From contig AJWJ01000200.1 of NCBI GenBank assembly GCA_000277445.1, forward strand, positions 1-39,010: DNA of 39,010 bases, given 5' to 3'. The stretch comes from Polysphondylium violaceum (lineage: Eukaryota > Evosea > Eumycetozoa > Dictyosteliales > Dictyosteliaceae). Shown in pieces: positions 24,101 to 33,617 of the stretch. The notes beneath the pieces are model-generated. The model did not search any database, was not told where the DNA came from, and saw only the letters and a list, made by a program, of their open reading frames with translations. The translations under genes and the position numbers were made by a program. Position 1 is the first letter of the stretch; each line of letters starts with the position of its first letter.

Positions 24101-27100
24101 CCCTTTCTTTTTATACTTCAATGAACAACTTGGATTATAGTTCGTTTGTTAATTTTATCCATTTTTCACAAGATAACAAATATGCCTCTGACTACATTTT
24201 GGCTAGATCACTGGTTTCCTTTAAAGAGATTCTCAATTCTGATAAATATCAACAACATAAAACGGATCCAGTGTTGTTGTTATCTCATCTTTGTTTTAAT
24301 CTCTGGGATGAATCTTTTACAAATCAACATCTTGTATCACAGTTCAATCCCAACACTCTAAAATCCTATGAAAGTTCATTTAATACCATAATATTGAATA
24401 TTGAAAGAAACTATGTCAAGCTTAAAAACAAGATGATTGATCTGACTTTGGAAAAAGATATCATTTTGATAAACTCTTCCAAATCAAGAGAGATTCAAGC
24501 CACATATATGACTAGTCCATTCTTTTCGTTTGAAAGTATTCATCATTTATTAAATTGTAATAATGATAGAGAAAGACTTTCAACTCTTCATTTCTTTATG
24601 AACAAGATCAACAAGATTTGTGTGTCTCAACATTTTTCGAGTCTAATCAAGTTTCTTAAGATGTTTTTCAAATACAACTCTTTTGTCTTGCCACTGGAAT
24701 ATCAAAATAGAAGCATCAAGGAATCATTTGCTTACCTAGTTGAATCCAAGTACGAGACCAATGAATCCATAGCCATTCTCAAGGCATCTTTTGAAGAATT
24801 TGTTAAATCCTGGAAAAAAATCCAAAAGAATCTATCCGTGATGGAAGGTTGTCCAAGAGCAGATGATTTTGAAAGAATTATTCCCACAGTAGATGAAAAT
24901 ACACCATTACTTCCTCTTTTCTTTACCAAAGAGGATAAGGGTTATATTATTGGTGTAATTACTGATTGGTTGGATCACATTCAATCTACTATTATCAATT
25001 TAACCAATCAAAGTAATTTACCAAATTCTCTCGAAAATCTTTTACAAGGATTCTATGAATCTACCAAATATGACATTTGTGATATTCCATCAGAGTTTAG
25101 TCACAACTATATGCTCATTGGTTCAAACTTCAATGAAGATGATTTCCATTCATTTATGAAACTTGAAATATCAAAATACCAAACATTTGATACAAAAGCT
25201 TTTGATCCAGATTGGCAAGAAATTCAAAATAGAATGATATTAAATTATATTTCTGGTAAATCAATTCATGGTGAACAATTTAAAGAATTTAGAAAAGAAT
25301 TTCCATATAATACCAGATTAGCATTTGAAAACGATGTTGATGATAAAAATAATAATAGTAATAATAGTAATAATAATAAGAAAAAGAAAAAGAAAAAGAA
25401 TAAGAATAAGAATAAGAAGAAATTTTTTAATATTGATATATCAACAAAACTAATAGAAAAGAGTTATATTTCAGAGTTGAATGAAATCTTGCAACGTTTA
25501 GTAAACAAATCATTTAGAACAGAATTAACAAAAGAAGATTCTATTCAGTTAAAGAGTCAAATCAGAGTTAAACTTGAACCAAATCACTTGGACTTGTTGG
25601 CAAGATATTTTATTGAAACAATCAATAATTTATTAAATCTTGATACAAGCAAAACACCATTGGAACAAGTCACACACAAGAGTATTTTAGAATTTAATCC
25701 CAATGCTCAAATTTCAAAACTCTCTAAAAAGATTGAACAATTATTTGCTAAAATTAATATTTCCATGATTAAAAGTGTTGTTCAACTATTTATTGAATGT
25801 TCCCAAGGTTATAAATACTATTGTAATCTTATTCAAGAACCTGTCGAGCCAAAAATTCATATAAAGAATCAAATCGTCTTTATCTCTAATAGAATCCAAT
25901 CATTAAGTGGGAACGTTGTGGAAAAGATTAAACCATGGATAGAGTATCTATATGGCTTGATTCACAGCGTTTTAAGGGCCACCGATTCAATCAAGAGTGC
26001 CCAATCACATTGCTCTTTGGTTCAACTATTCAAGAGTATCAAAGTATCTCCTCCACCACCTACTCTTGGATTTGACGAACTCTTTGATCATATCAAAGAT
26101 GTAAATTGCTCTTATTTCTCTTTGTTTATGGAAATGCTTCAAACCACCATCTCTATTCTCTATCTCCAACTCTCTGATGATAAAATGCAACTACATTTAT
26201 TCAAAGAACTGGATCTCGATGAAAATTCGTCGAAACAAAACTCACATGTAAAAGCAATAGCTATGAAATTGGATAGCTTAAACATTGACAACAATGAAAA
26301 CACCGAGTTGGATGTACTCTCTGAGGCCAAAATCTACAACAAAGAGTACAATACCCAAAGACTTATAGACAAATTTTCTAAATTCTCTCTATCTACAAAT
26401 GATAATCAATTTACTCCAATTCAATGTAGCTCTGATATTTTTGGTAAATGGAATTATATGGCACGTCTATTTAACTGGATTCAATTTGCTGTCAAAGATT
26501 TAGATATCCCCTCATCTACCAACCCCAAGTTCTTCCAGATTAAATATTTCTTTAACTCATTTTTAAACTCGCTAAACAACAAAGGTTATCCATTTGATAT
26601 CAAGCATCTCTTTTCACATCTAATGGAAAAGAATACAAAAATCAAAGAAATTCTCAACAGAAAACAAACGCCCTACGTTGATCCATCCGAGATGTTTATA
26701 TCAGTTTTACATTCCATCGAATCTCTTTACAAAGATGATGTAATCAATTCACTCTACAATGGAAAATGTGAAAACCATTGTTTGGATTGTAAACAACTCA
26801 TTGGTGTAAATGAATTCAAGATTACTAAAAAGTTCAATATGATGGATTTGGAAGATTCTGATTCTATTATTCAAGATTATATATTAGATTCATTAAAAGA
26901 ATCTAATTTAATGTAAGTTTTTAATAATTATCTATATATTATATAACCTATTACTAATGAATTATAATAATAATTATTATAGTACATGTCCAAATTGTAA
27001 CAAAAAGACAAATATAAAGATCATAAATTATCCACAATATATATTTATTGATGTAAATAGATACTTTGATGGTGAAATGAAACATAACAAGATTAATTAT

Positions 27101-27634
27101 CCATCTTTACTAGATTTATCAAATAATACTAAATTTAAATTAGATTCTGTATTATGTCTAGAAGATAGAATTCATATCCATTCTTTGGAAAACTATACCA
27201 AAACTTTGGTTTCAAATTCAAAATCCAATTCCTTCAGCTCTTTAACAGATATAATTGATTCCGAGGCTCATAATTCAATCATGCTTATTTATAAATACCA
27301 TTTGCATTCTACTCCTTTGGATAGTAGTGATAATAATCAGAATAGTCAAGTTAAAAGTACTTTACCACCCCCATCCCCACAACAACAAATAGATATTTGG
27401 TTAAACAAGAGTAAAGAGGTAATAATTCAAGATTACAACAATACATTTATAGATTGGATCAATCGTCAATCTTTTAATGAAGTCGCATTGTTATATATTC
27501 TTGATTGTTTAGAAAAACATGATATCAAAGATTTTAGTAAAGCTTTTTCTTTATCTCCTATTGAATGGAAATCTGTATTGGTTAAGGTTGGTCATAGAGT
27601 TGTATTTTTAAAACATTTAAATAATTTTAAATAA
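11998..27634 (+). CDS. Giant RNF213 (mysterin)-like AAA+ protein with C-terminal pseudo-USP and SAM-like region
   Basis: Seven exons: 11998..13137, 13200..13308, 13396..13627, 13686..13905, 13971..14315, 14380..26912 and 26983..27634; all GT-AG, frames exact, total 5,076 residues (human RNF213 is about 5,200). The ATG at 11998 is the only one fitting. An Asn run lies near the N terminus. The dynein-like core has three Walker A motifs: GESGSGKT (1457), GDTGTGKT (1843, Walker B VFIDE at 2020) and GPPGCSKT (2288, Walker B VVFFDE at 2360). They match AAA2-AAA4 of RNF213, including the Ser in place of Gly in the last. I see no RING or RZ finger. The C terminus reads as a USP fold: GKWNYMARL (4704), PSEMF (4784), C-x2-C pairs at 4816/4819 and 4862/4865, ENYTKTL (4929) and LIYKY. 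Asn replaces the catalytic Cys and His, so it should be inactive. A SAM-like end (VGHRVVFLKHL) follows. RNF213 of animals is a ubiquitin ligase active against intracellular microbes and at lipid droplets; how a RING-less form works is unknown. Confidence 0.88.
12052..12105 (+). repeat. (AAT)18 trinucleotide repeat, poly-Asn
   Basis: Eighteen uninterrupted AAT codons in the first exon of the RNF213-like gene. Such coding Asn repeats are typical of dictyostelids and are expected to vary in length between strains. Confidence 0.95.
25342..25425 (+). repeat. Asn/Lys low-complexity insert within the giant protein
   Basis: A stretch of AAT/AGT and then AAG/AAA codons encodes an Asn/Ser tract followed by a Lys/Asn tract (about residues 4337-4365). 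It interrupts otherwise complex sequence between the AAA core and the pseudo-USP region. It probably marks a surface loop or a flexible linker. Confidence 0.8.
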
Positions 27635-27659
27635 AATATCATTCTCAATAAAGGGTTGG

Positions 27660-27756
27660 ACAAAAAAATGCGAAAAAAAAAAGAAAATTCGCCAGATGGA
27701 GATGGATCTCTTTCTATACTCGAGGAGAAAATTTTATTTTTTTTCGCATTTTTTGT
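27660..27756. repeat. Inverted repeat in the RNF213-like/RING intergenic gap
   Basis: A left arm of about 30 bases (27660-27689, ACAAAAAAATGCG followed by A-rich sequence) is nearly the reverse complement of the right arm (27727-27756, T-rich then CGCATTTTTTGT), with one length difference in the A/T run. The GCG/CGC core makes this more than an A/T accident. It fills most of the 146-bp gap between the giant gene's stop and the RING gene's ATG. It may act as a terminator or 3'-end structure for one gene or as a promoter element for the other. Confidence 0.65.
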
Positions 27757-27769
27757 TTCTAGAAACAAA
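27752..27769. promoter_or_regulatory. 18-bp perfect palindrome with heat-shock-element core
   Basis: TTTGTTTCTAGAAACAAA is a perfect palindrome and contains TTCTAGAA, the tail-to-tail TTCnnGAA arrangement of heat shock factor sites. It ends 11 bp before the ATG of the RING/B-box gene, so it is unusually close for a promoter element. Heat- or stress-inducible control is inference; canonical elements have three or more units and only two are clear here. Confidence 0.4.
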
Positions 27770-27780
27770 CAGATAAGAAT

Positions 27781-30270
27781 ATGTCTAATATATCTACAGA
27801 TATCTATTGTAAATGTTGTGCACCAACACAAATTTACCAATCACCAGTGTTGTTATCTGATTGTGATCATGTTGTGTGTAGAGATACTGTTGTGTGTTTA
27901 AATGATAATTGTTTTATATGTCCATTGTGTAATAGTAATAATGATAGTATTTGTAATAATAATGATACAGTAAATCAATTAAACCATAAAATACATGAAT
28001 ACATGATATTTAATTGTAAATTTCATTCCTCACCATACGATAGTATATGTTTAGATTGTGATGAGAGATTATGTAACATATGTTTACAATCACATGATAA
28101 CAATCATGACATACAACCTCTTGTATTTTTGTGTGAACTAAATGAATCTATCAAAGATAAATTACAAGAAAAGATTAAAAAGTTCAACTTTGTTATTGAA
28201 AAGTTTCAAAGAAATAAATATCATGAATTGGTAGAACAAGATATTCAATATTATGATCAATTGAAACAAAGCCTAAGTAAAGAGTATGATCATTTACAAG
28301 AGATAATGATTGAACAAGTAAAACAACAAATATCAATATCAAAGAGTAAAGCAATACAAGAAATAGATCAGTATTGTGGAGATAGAGATAGTTTAAAGAG
28401 ATTAAAACAAGATATCATCGAAATTAATTCTATTTTACATACATATGATAAAGATTCGACAAAAAGTTCAGATACACTCTTTAAAGTTTCAGATACACTC
28501 GTACAATTAAGAGAGATCAATGACAAAACTTTAATAGCAAAAGAGAAATTAAATTATAGAAAAGAGAAACTCATTCATACGAAGTTGTCACAATTGGATA
28601 TCGATAAGTCTCGATCAGATATCCAAGAGATTATTGCTGAAAAGATAAGTTTAGATTCAATTGCAAATATTAAAGAGCAGAATCCATTTTTAAATAGGGA
28701 AATTTATCAAAGATATGAGGGCAATTATTTGAAAAATTTTGTTCGAAATGACTCTTTTATCTGTAGTTTTAACTGTGAGCGAGATTCAGGGGCTCTGTTA
28801 ATCCCTTCATACTTGTCAACTTTGGAATTGGAGTTCAAATACATATTTATCGTTGATTCAAGTAGGAAAAAGCAAATGAAGTCTATTTTATCAACTCATT
28901 TTAATATGGATTTTATAGAATTCACTCTTGAAGATACTTTGGAGAATCTATTTTTCAAGACAATAGATTGTAAAGATCCAGTTTTATTGATATATACAGG
29001 TGAACTAGATAATATTAAAACTAGTAATTTAAATAACAAATTAAAAGTAATCAATATATATGAAGACAGCTATAAGGTATTTTATTTCAAAGCTTTGGAA
29101 ATGGATAGTTGTGTTCAATTATTTAATGATCTTTTAGATTCACCATTCAAAGGCTCGGATAAACAAATTCATTTTATTATAAAAATATGCAATTTTAATC
29201 CCAACAACTTGTTTAAATTTTGTAAATATTTGAATCAAGGAAAGGTTGATATTAATGATCTAAGTAATTTTAGGTATGTGCATCCATATACTATATACCA
29301 TTCCAATTGATTTAAAATTATATTAATCATTTAATTATTTAGATTTAAATCAAAAAAACTTAAAATGGAGAAAAGAAATCAAGCTTTTATAAACTTTGAT
29401 CGTTATTTTAAAACAATATCTGGTTATGGCAAGATTCGCCCTGTTTTTAGTTTTTTAATTAAATTTCATTTTTCAACGCCAGATATATCATTGGAAATTG
29501 TAGCCAAGATAGATCAAAAAAATGTTATAACACCGTATTCTCTATTATATTGTACACCAACTTCACAAAATATCCATGAATATGATGAAAATAGTTTAGC
29601 ACAAAATTTAACTCTGATGGAATCATTTATTGGACCAATCTCAATCACTGATAAAGGTTTAAAATTAAAATTAAAAAATTTGGAATTTGATGCAACATTA
29701 GAATTTAATGTAAATAACAATCTTTTGGCTATAAACAGAATAGATCTATCAAACTCTGTGGAAACTATAATACAATCTTCTTTACATTTAATTCCAATCA
29801 CTGGATCCTTAAAAGTAAATAATCAAGAATACCTTCAAACCGATAAACTAATCCTTGGCAGAGTTTGTATGTCTCCTATTTATTTTGAAGATAGAGGGAA
29901 TATCAGTTCATGGGGAATGACACAGGATAACAAACCAATATCATTACAATTATCTTTGGTTCCAATTTCTTTTTATCGTCTCAATTATTTAAATTTTATC
30001 AATTACAACAACACTATCATGGATTTAGGTCCCTTTAATATTAATTTAAATGGAAATAGTGTTGAGATACAATCCATTTATGATAAATTTAATTTGATAT
30101 TTACATTTAAAGATCAAATTATCGATAATGATAAAACTGGTAGTTTTTTCGGATCATTATCTGGTAGAGTTAATTTTAAAGATGCAAGCGATAATATTGT
30201 GCAAATTGAGATCAAAGATTTTTGTGCTTATTTAAAGATAAGTGCCCCACTTCATTTAATTATCTCCTAA
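27781..30270 (+). CDS. RING/B-box/coiled-coil protein with degenerate NTPase-like region (copy A)
   Basis: Two exons, 27781..29273 and 29343..30270 (GTATGT donor, ATTTAG acceptor), give 806 residues. A RING-like finger opens the protein: C10-x2-C13, C28-x-H30-x2-C33, then C44, C47 and C50. A B-box follows (C-x2-H, CLDC, CNIC, H), then a coiled coil (about 115-300) and a region matching the NTPase region of the paralogue at 33.6-36.1 kb. Its P-loop position reads NCERDSGA (331-338), so nucleotide binding is probably lost. The C-terminal domain is shared with the paralogue (LHLIPITGSLKVNNQEYLQ; SSWGMTQDNKPISLQLSL) and matches nothing I can name. RING plus B-box suggests a TRIM-like ubiquitin ligase. 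It lies 146 bp downstream of the RNF213-like gene on the same strand, which itself lacks a RING. Confidence 0.85.
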
Positions 30271-30358
30271 TAAAATTTTAAAAATAATGTGATCATCTCG
30301 TAATTTATTTCTTAAACTTCAACGTCAATAATAATGAATTAAAATATGTTTAAAAGTA

Positions 30359-32543
30359 TTATGAATCTTTGAAAGAGATTGAAAATGTTTTTGAACCCAT
30401 TTCTTGATTGGATTCTTGTTTTAATCTAGATGTATACTTTTGATATGCGGCTTGAACGACGACAATATCATTTTCATTTTCAATGGTAGCTGGTATTTCA
30501 AATTCCTCATCTATACATATCTTTAATTAGTAGAGATAAGAAAGTCATATTCAATAATTACTACTTACTATTAAAAATAGATGATAAAATATTACGAATT
30601 GTCTTTCCATTTCTATTTTTGGGAAGTTTATCTAAAACTATTACACCTTTAAAAAAATATTGATGACCTGCCATTTCTTGGACCAACTGAATAGATTCTT
30701 TTTCAATTGTGTCGTGATCAAGCTTTTGACCATGTTTGAGGACAATTAGACCCAATGTTTTATCTGATGATTCATTGGGTGATTTAATTACAACAGATGA
30801 ACATTCTGCGATGGATTGATGATGAGATAATGCTTCATCTATATGTTCCAGAGAATATTTGGTGCCATTTATAGTTCGAATATCATCCATTCTTGATAAA
30901 ACATTGAGATATTTACCATCTTGGAGGAATACGGCAAGATCACCGGTGGCTAAATAGCCTGAATATTTTGATAAATACTTATCAACATATAATTGTGCAT
31001 TCTGATCCAGAGTTGTACAATAGTTTGGAGGTAATGGGAACTGAATGGCTAGTTCTCCAATCTGACCATTTTCAACGGGCTCTCCCTTTTCATTGACAAC
31101 CTTCATAATATAACCTGGAAATGGCACACCAGTGGAACCAAATCTGGTCTTTGTAGTATCTATGGGAGTGGCAACAGAAAGACCACATTCTGTACCTCCG
31201 TAAGCTTCTATGAATTGGACTCCACCTTTAATTGTTATAAAGTTGTAAAGAGTTTCTTTAATCTTTTCACCACCTCCCACTATGAAACGAAGAGACGAAG
31301 TATCGAATTTTTTCATAAAACTCAACTCTGGATCTTCAATTTGAAACATTCCAATTTGTGAAAGCAAAAATAAATAGTTTACTTTATATTTCTCTACAAG
31401 ACTCCAAACTACGCCAGCGTTGGGATCGAATATATACCCTTCAAATATAATAGAAGTAAGTCCATTTCTAAATGCACCATATGATTTGAACATATGACCA
31501 GATATCCATCCATAATCTGCACATGATAGAATTGTATCTTGGAATCGTTTTAAACCAATACACATACTAAAATGATAAGCAGAATTTATAGCAAATCCAG
31601 CTGTTGTTGAAACTATCCCTTTGGGACGTCCAGTAGATCCACTGGAATACAAAACAAAGAGAGGGTGATTTGATTCTACAGGTGTGTAGGTTCTGTTTAT
31701 CATTGTATAATTAATGGTTGCCTCTTTAACTAATTGATCCCAATCCAATGATCCCTTTGGACAAGGTTCTGTTTGATTGATGATTAAATCTTTTCTATGA
31801 TAAATAATAATATTATCAATCTTGTGATCAGCCATCTCTACTGTTTTGTTGATTAATTCATAAAACAGTAAAGTGTTGTGACCATAATAGGTGCCAAAAT
31901 TTGAACTTATTAATAACTTTGGTTTAAATTCATTAATTCTACATGACAATTGATAGGATGGAAAACCACCATAAACAACATTATGTATTGCCCCAATTCT
32001 AGCACATGATAACATTGCAATTGCAGTTTGATTAATATTTGGCATATAGATCAATACTCGATCACCTTTATCAATTCCAATTGATCTTAATGCTGTTGAA
32101 AACTCACATACCCTATCATACAACTCTGAAAATCTAAGTTTCTCTACCAATCCCTATTAGTTTTTAATTAAAGTTAATATTGCAATAACTCTTACTGCTA
32201 CTACAACACGACATACATTAGAGGGATTATCATGAATAAGTGCATATTTATTCACACATTAGGATTATTTATGTGAATATCAATACAATTATAACAAGCA
32301 TTTAAAAAACCATTGTTATACCAAGATCTATTGTTTTCATTATAAACAACATCATATTTTTGATCCCTATTTGTAAATATGATATTAGTTTAGTGAGCTA
32401 GATTTTAACTCTGATTATATTTACCAATGAATGTGTTTTGAAGCTACCTGGTCCCAAAATGCAATAGGGTTATCCAATGATGAATTTCGATCGAAATCAA
32501 TGTCAAATGAATTTATATCACTAGTATACTTTACTTTTTCCAT
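30359..32543 (-). CDS. Short-chain acyl-CoA synthetase, propionyl-CoA synthetase (PrpE/ACSS3) type, frame interrupted
   Basis: Four minus-strand exons: 32543..32425, 32366..32196, 32153..30569 and 30510..30359, with introns of 58, 42 and 58 bases. The enzyme would join propionate or a similar short acid to CoA through an acyl-adenylate. Visible motifs: the ACSS N terminus (NPIAFWDQVA; NACYNCIDIH), ATP-binding FVLYSSGSTGRPKG, ADYGWISGH, A5 motif EAYGGTECG, ATGDLA, the catalytic lysine in LPKNRNGK and the C-terminal PATIEN. In exon 2 the frame changes near 32250: HINNPNV must shift to reach NKYALIHDNP, which fits the family. Two extra bases in a TGTG repeat or one missing base would explain it, so this is either a decaying gene or a sequence error. 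The core motif after the hinge reads INGTKYSLEH where relatives have VxGHR. An upstream in-frame ATG at 32630 would add 29 hydrophobic residues; 32543 is preferred because it fits the family start. Confidence 0.8.
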
Positions 32544-32695
32544 AGATAAATATATGTGTATAGATAATAAGAATAAATAGAATGAATATAATTCCAAATC
32601 ACATTCTTCTGCTATGTTATTTTTATCCATTCTATTTTAATTTATTCCCAAATGCGTGTGAAATTACCCCCACCCACTCTCTATACAATAATAGG

Positions 32696-32727
32696 CAACA
32701 TTTTGATTAAATTAGATCAAAATGTTG
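32696..32727. repeat. Perfect 12-bp inverted repeat with 8-nt loop
   Basis: CAACATTTTGAT (32696-32707) and ATCAAAATGTTG (32716-32727) are exact reverse complements around TAAATTAG. The repeat lies about 150 bp upstream of the preferred synthetase start, in a promoter position. It may be a transcription factor site; function unknown. Confidence 0.55.
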
Positions 32728-32963
32728 TTGGATGGGTATTTTACTTGTATAATTTAATCATTGATGAATATATGCTAGTGTATACACTTTGTCTTTGATG
32801 ATGGGTACAATAAATTTAAAAAAAAGTCAAAATTGACAAAAAAAAAAAATATAAAATTGGCAAAAAAAAAAAAACTACCTAAAATAGATTCAGAATACAA
32901 GAAAATGAAAGTAAAACCATTAATAGGTATTAATATTATAGATATATAGGAGAATACCTCTAT

Positions 32964-33161
32964 ATGGCATATTGTACTAGAAAAAAGAATTGTTCATTGA
33001 TTCAAAGGACAATAGAAATTAAATTTCCAAATAAAGAATTGGCAGAGTGTAAATCTTTGCCAATTTGTAATTGTTTAGAGTCTTCTCTACTACAAAACTA
33101 CAAGTATTTCAAAAAGATGGATGAAACCTTAATATCGATATTATTAATTAAAGAAAGGTAA
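32964..33161 (+). CDS. Doubtful small Cys-containing ORF
   Basis: A 65-residue ORF with five cysteines (C4, C10, C29, C35, C37) and a charged helical end (LLQNYKYFKKMDETL). Codon use looks coding and it is not a shadow of another gene. An ATG at about 32905 could add a few residues only if a 23-base GT-AG segment were removed, which is too short for an intron. It may be a real small protein, one exon of a gene I cannot complete, or chance. No family recognised. Confidence 0.3.
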   Translation: MAYCTRKKNCSLIQRTIEIKFPNKELAECKSLPICNCLESSLLQNYKYFKKMDETLISILLIKER

Positions 33162-33617
33162 AAGAGTAGTAAGTGTATATTTTTATATATATAATATATG
33201 TTGTAAATAAAATAACCAATATCAAATATATACATGTAGTTTACTAAACATTCTTTTAAGACCCCATATCCTCAATATCGTCACCATGGTCATCATTTTC
33301 TCAAAATGAAATCAAAAAAAAAAAAAAACACCAAAAGTAGAAAACTTTTGTTTTCTCACAACTTTTTTTTAATCGTATTGATATTCTAGATCCCAAAAGA
33401 ATTATGATGGGCTAGTGTTAATTCTTTATCTATTTTGAGTATCTATGATGATCCACATTCATACATTGACTTTATGAAAGATATCCTTATGAATGTTTAA
33501 AGGTTTAGTTGAATTCTTTATTACTCTCTATATTATTAGATTAATACTCCATTTATAGATTCCGTAATTAATTTTGATAAATATCAATAATGTCTTGGTG
33601 GTGAAGAGTATCTAAAA

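Larger units (their letters stand above)
32631..33617. other. Mostly non-coding interval between acyl-CoA synthetase and RING copy B
   Basis: About 1 kb. The left end is the synthetase promoter with a perfect 12-bp inverted repeat (32696-32727). Long A runs at 32818-32872 precede a doubtful small ORF (32964-33161). From 33170 to 33617 the sequence is A/T-rich and without coding potential that I can support; it holds the 3' flank of RING copy B. Confidence 0.5.

Noticed and set aside
26957-27634. Separate gene starting at ATG 26957
   Set aside because: The first codons lie in A/T-rich intron sequence; joining at 26983 continues the zinc-finger part of the USP-like domain in exact phase with the giant gene.
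29365-30270. Independent gene starting at ATG 29365
   Set aside because: A GTATGT donor at 29274 and ATTTAG acceptor join it to the RING gene in phase, and copy B has the same domain order.
32544-32630. Longer N terminus of the acyl-CoA synthetase from ATG 32630
   Set aside because: It would add 29 mostly hydrophobic residues with no counterpart in the family; the ATG at 32543 fits the usual start. It remains possible as a targeting sequence.
32905-32963. Upstream ATG exon for the small ORF at 32964
   Set aside because: It would need a 23-base intron, shorter than any other in the window.
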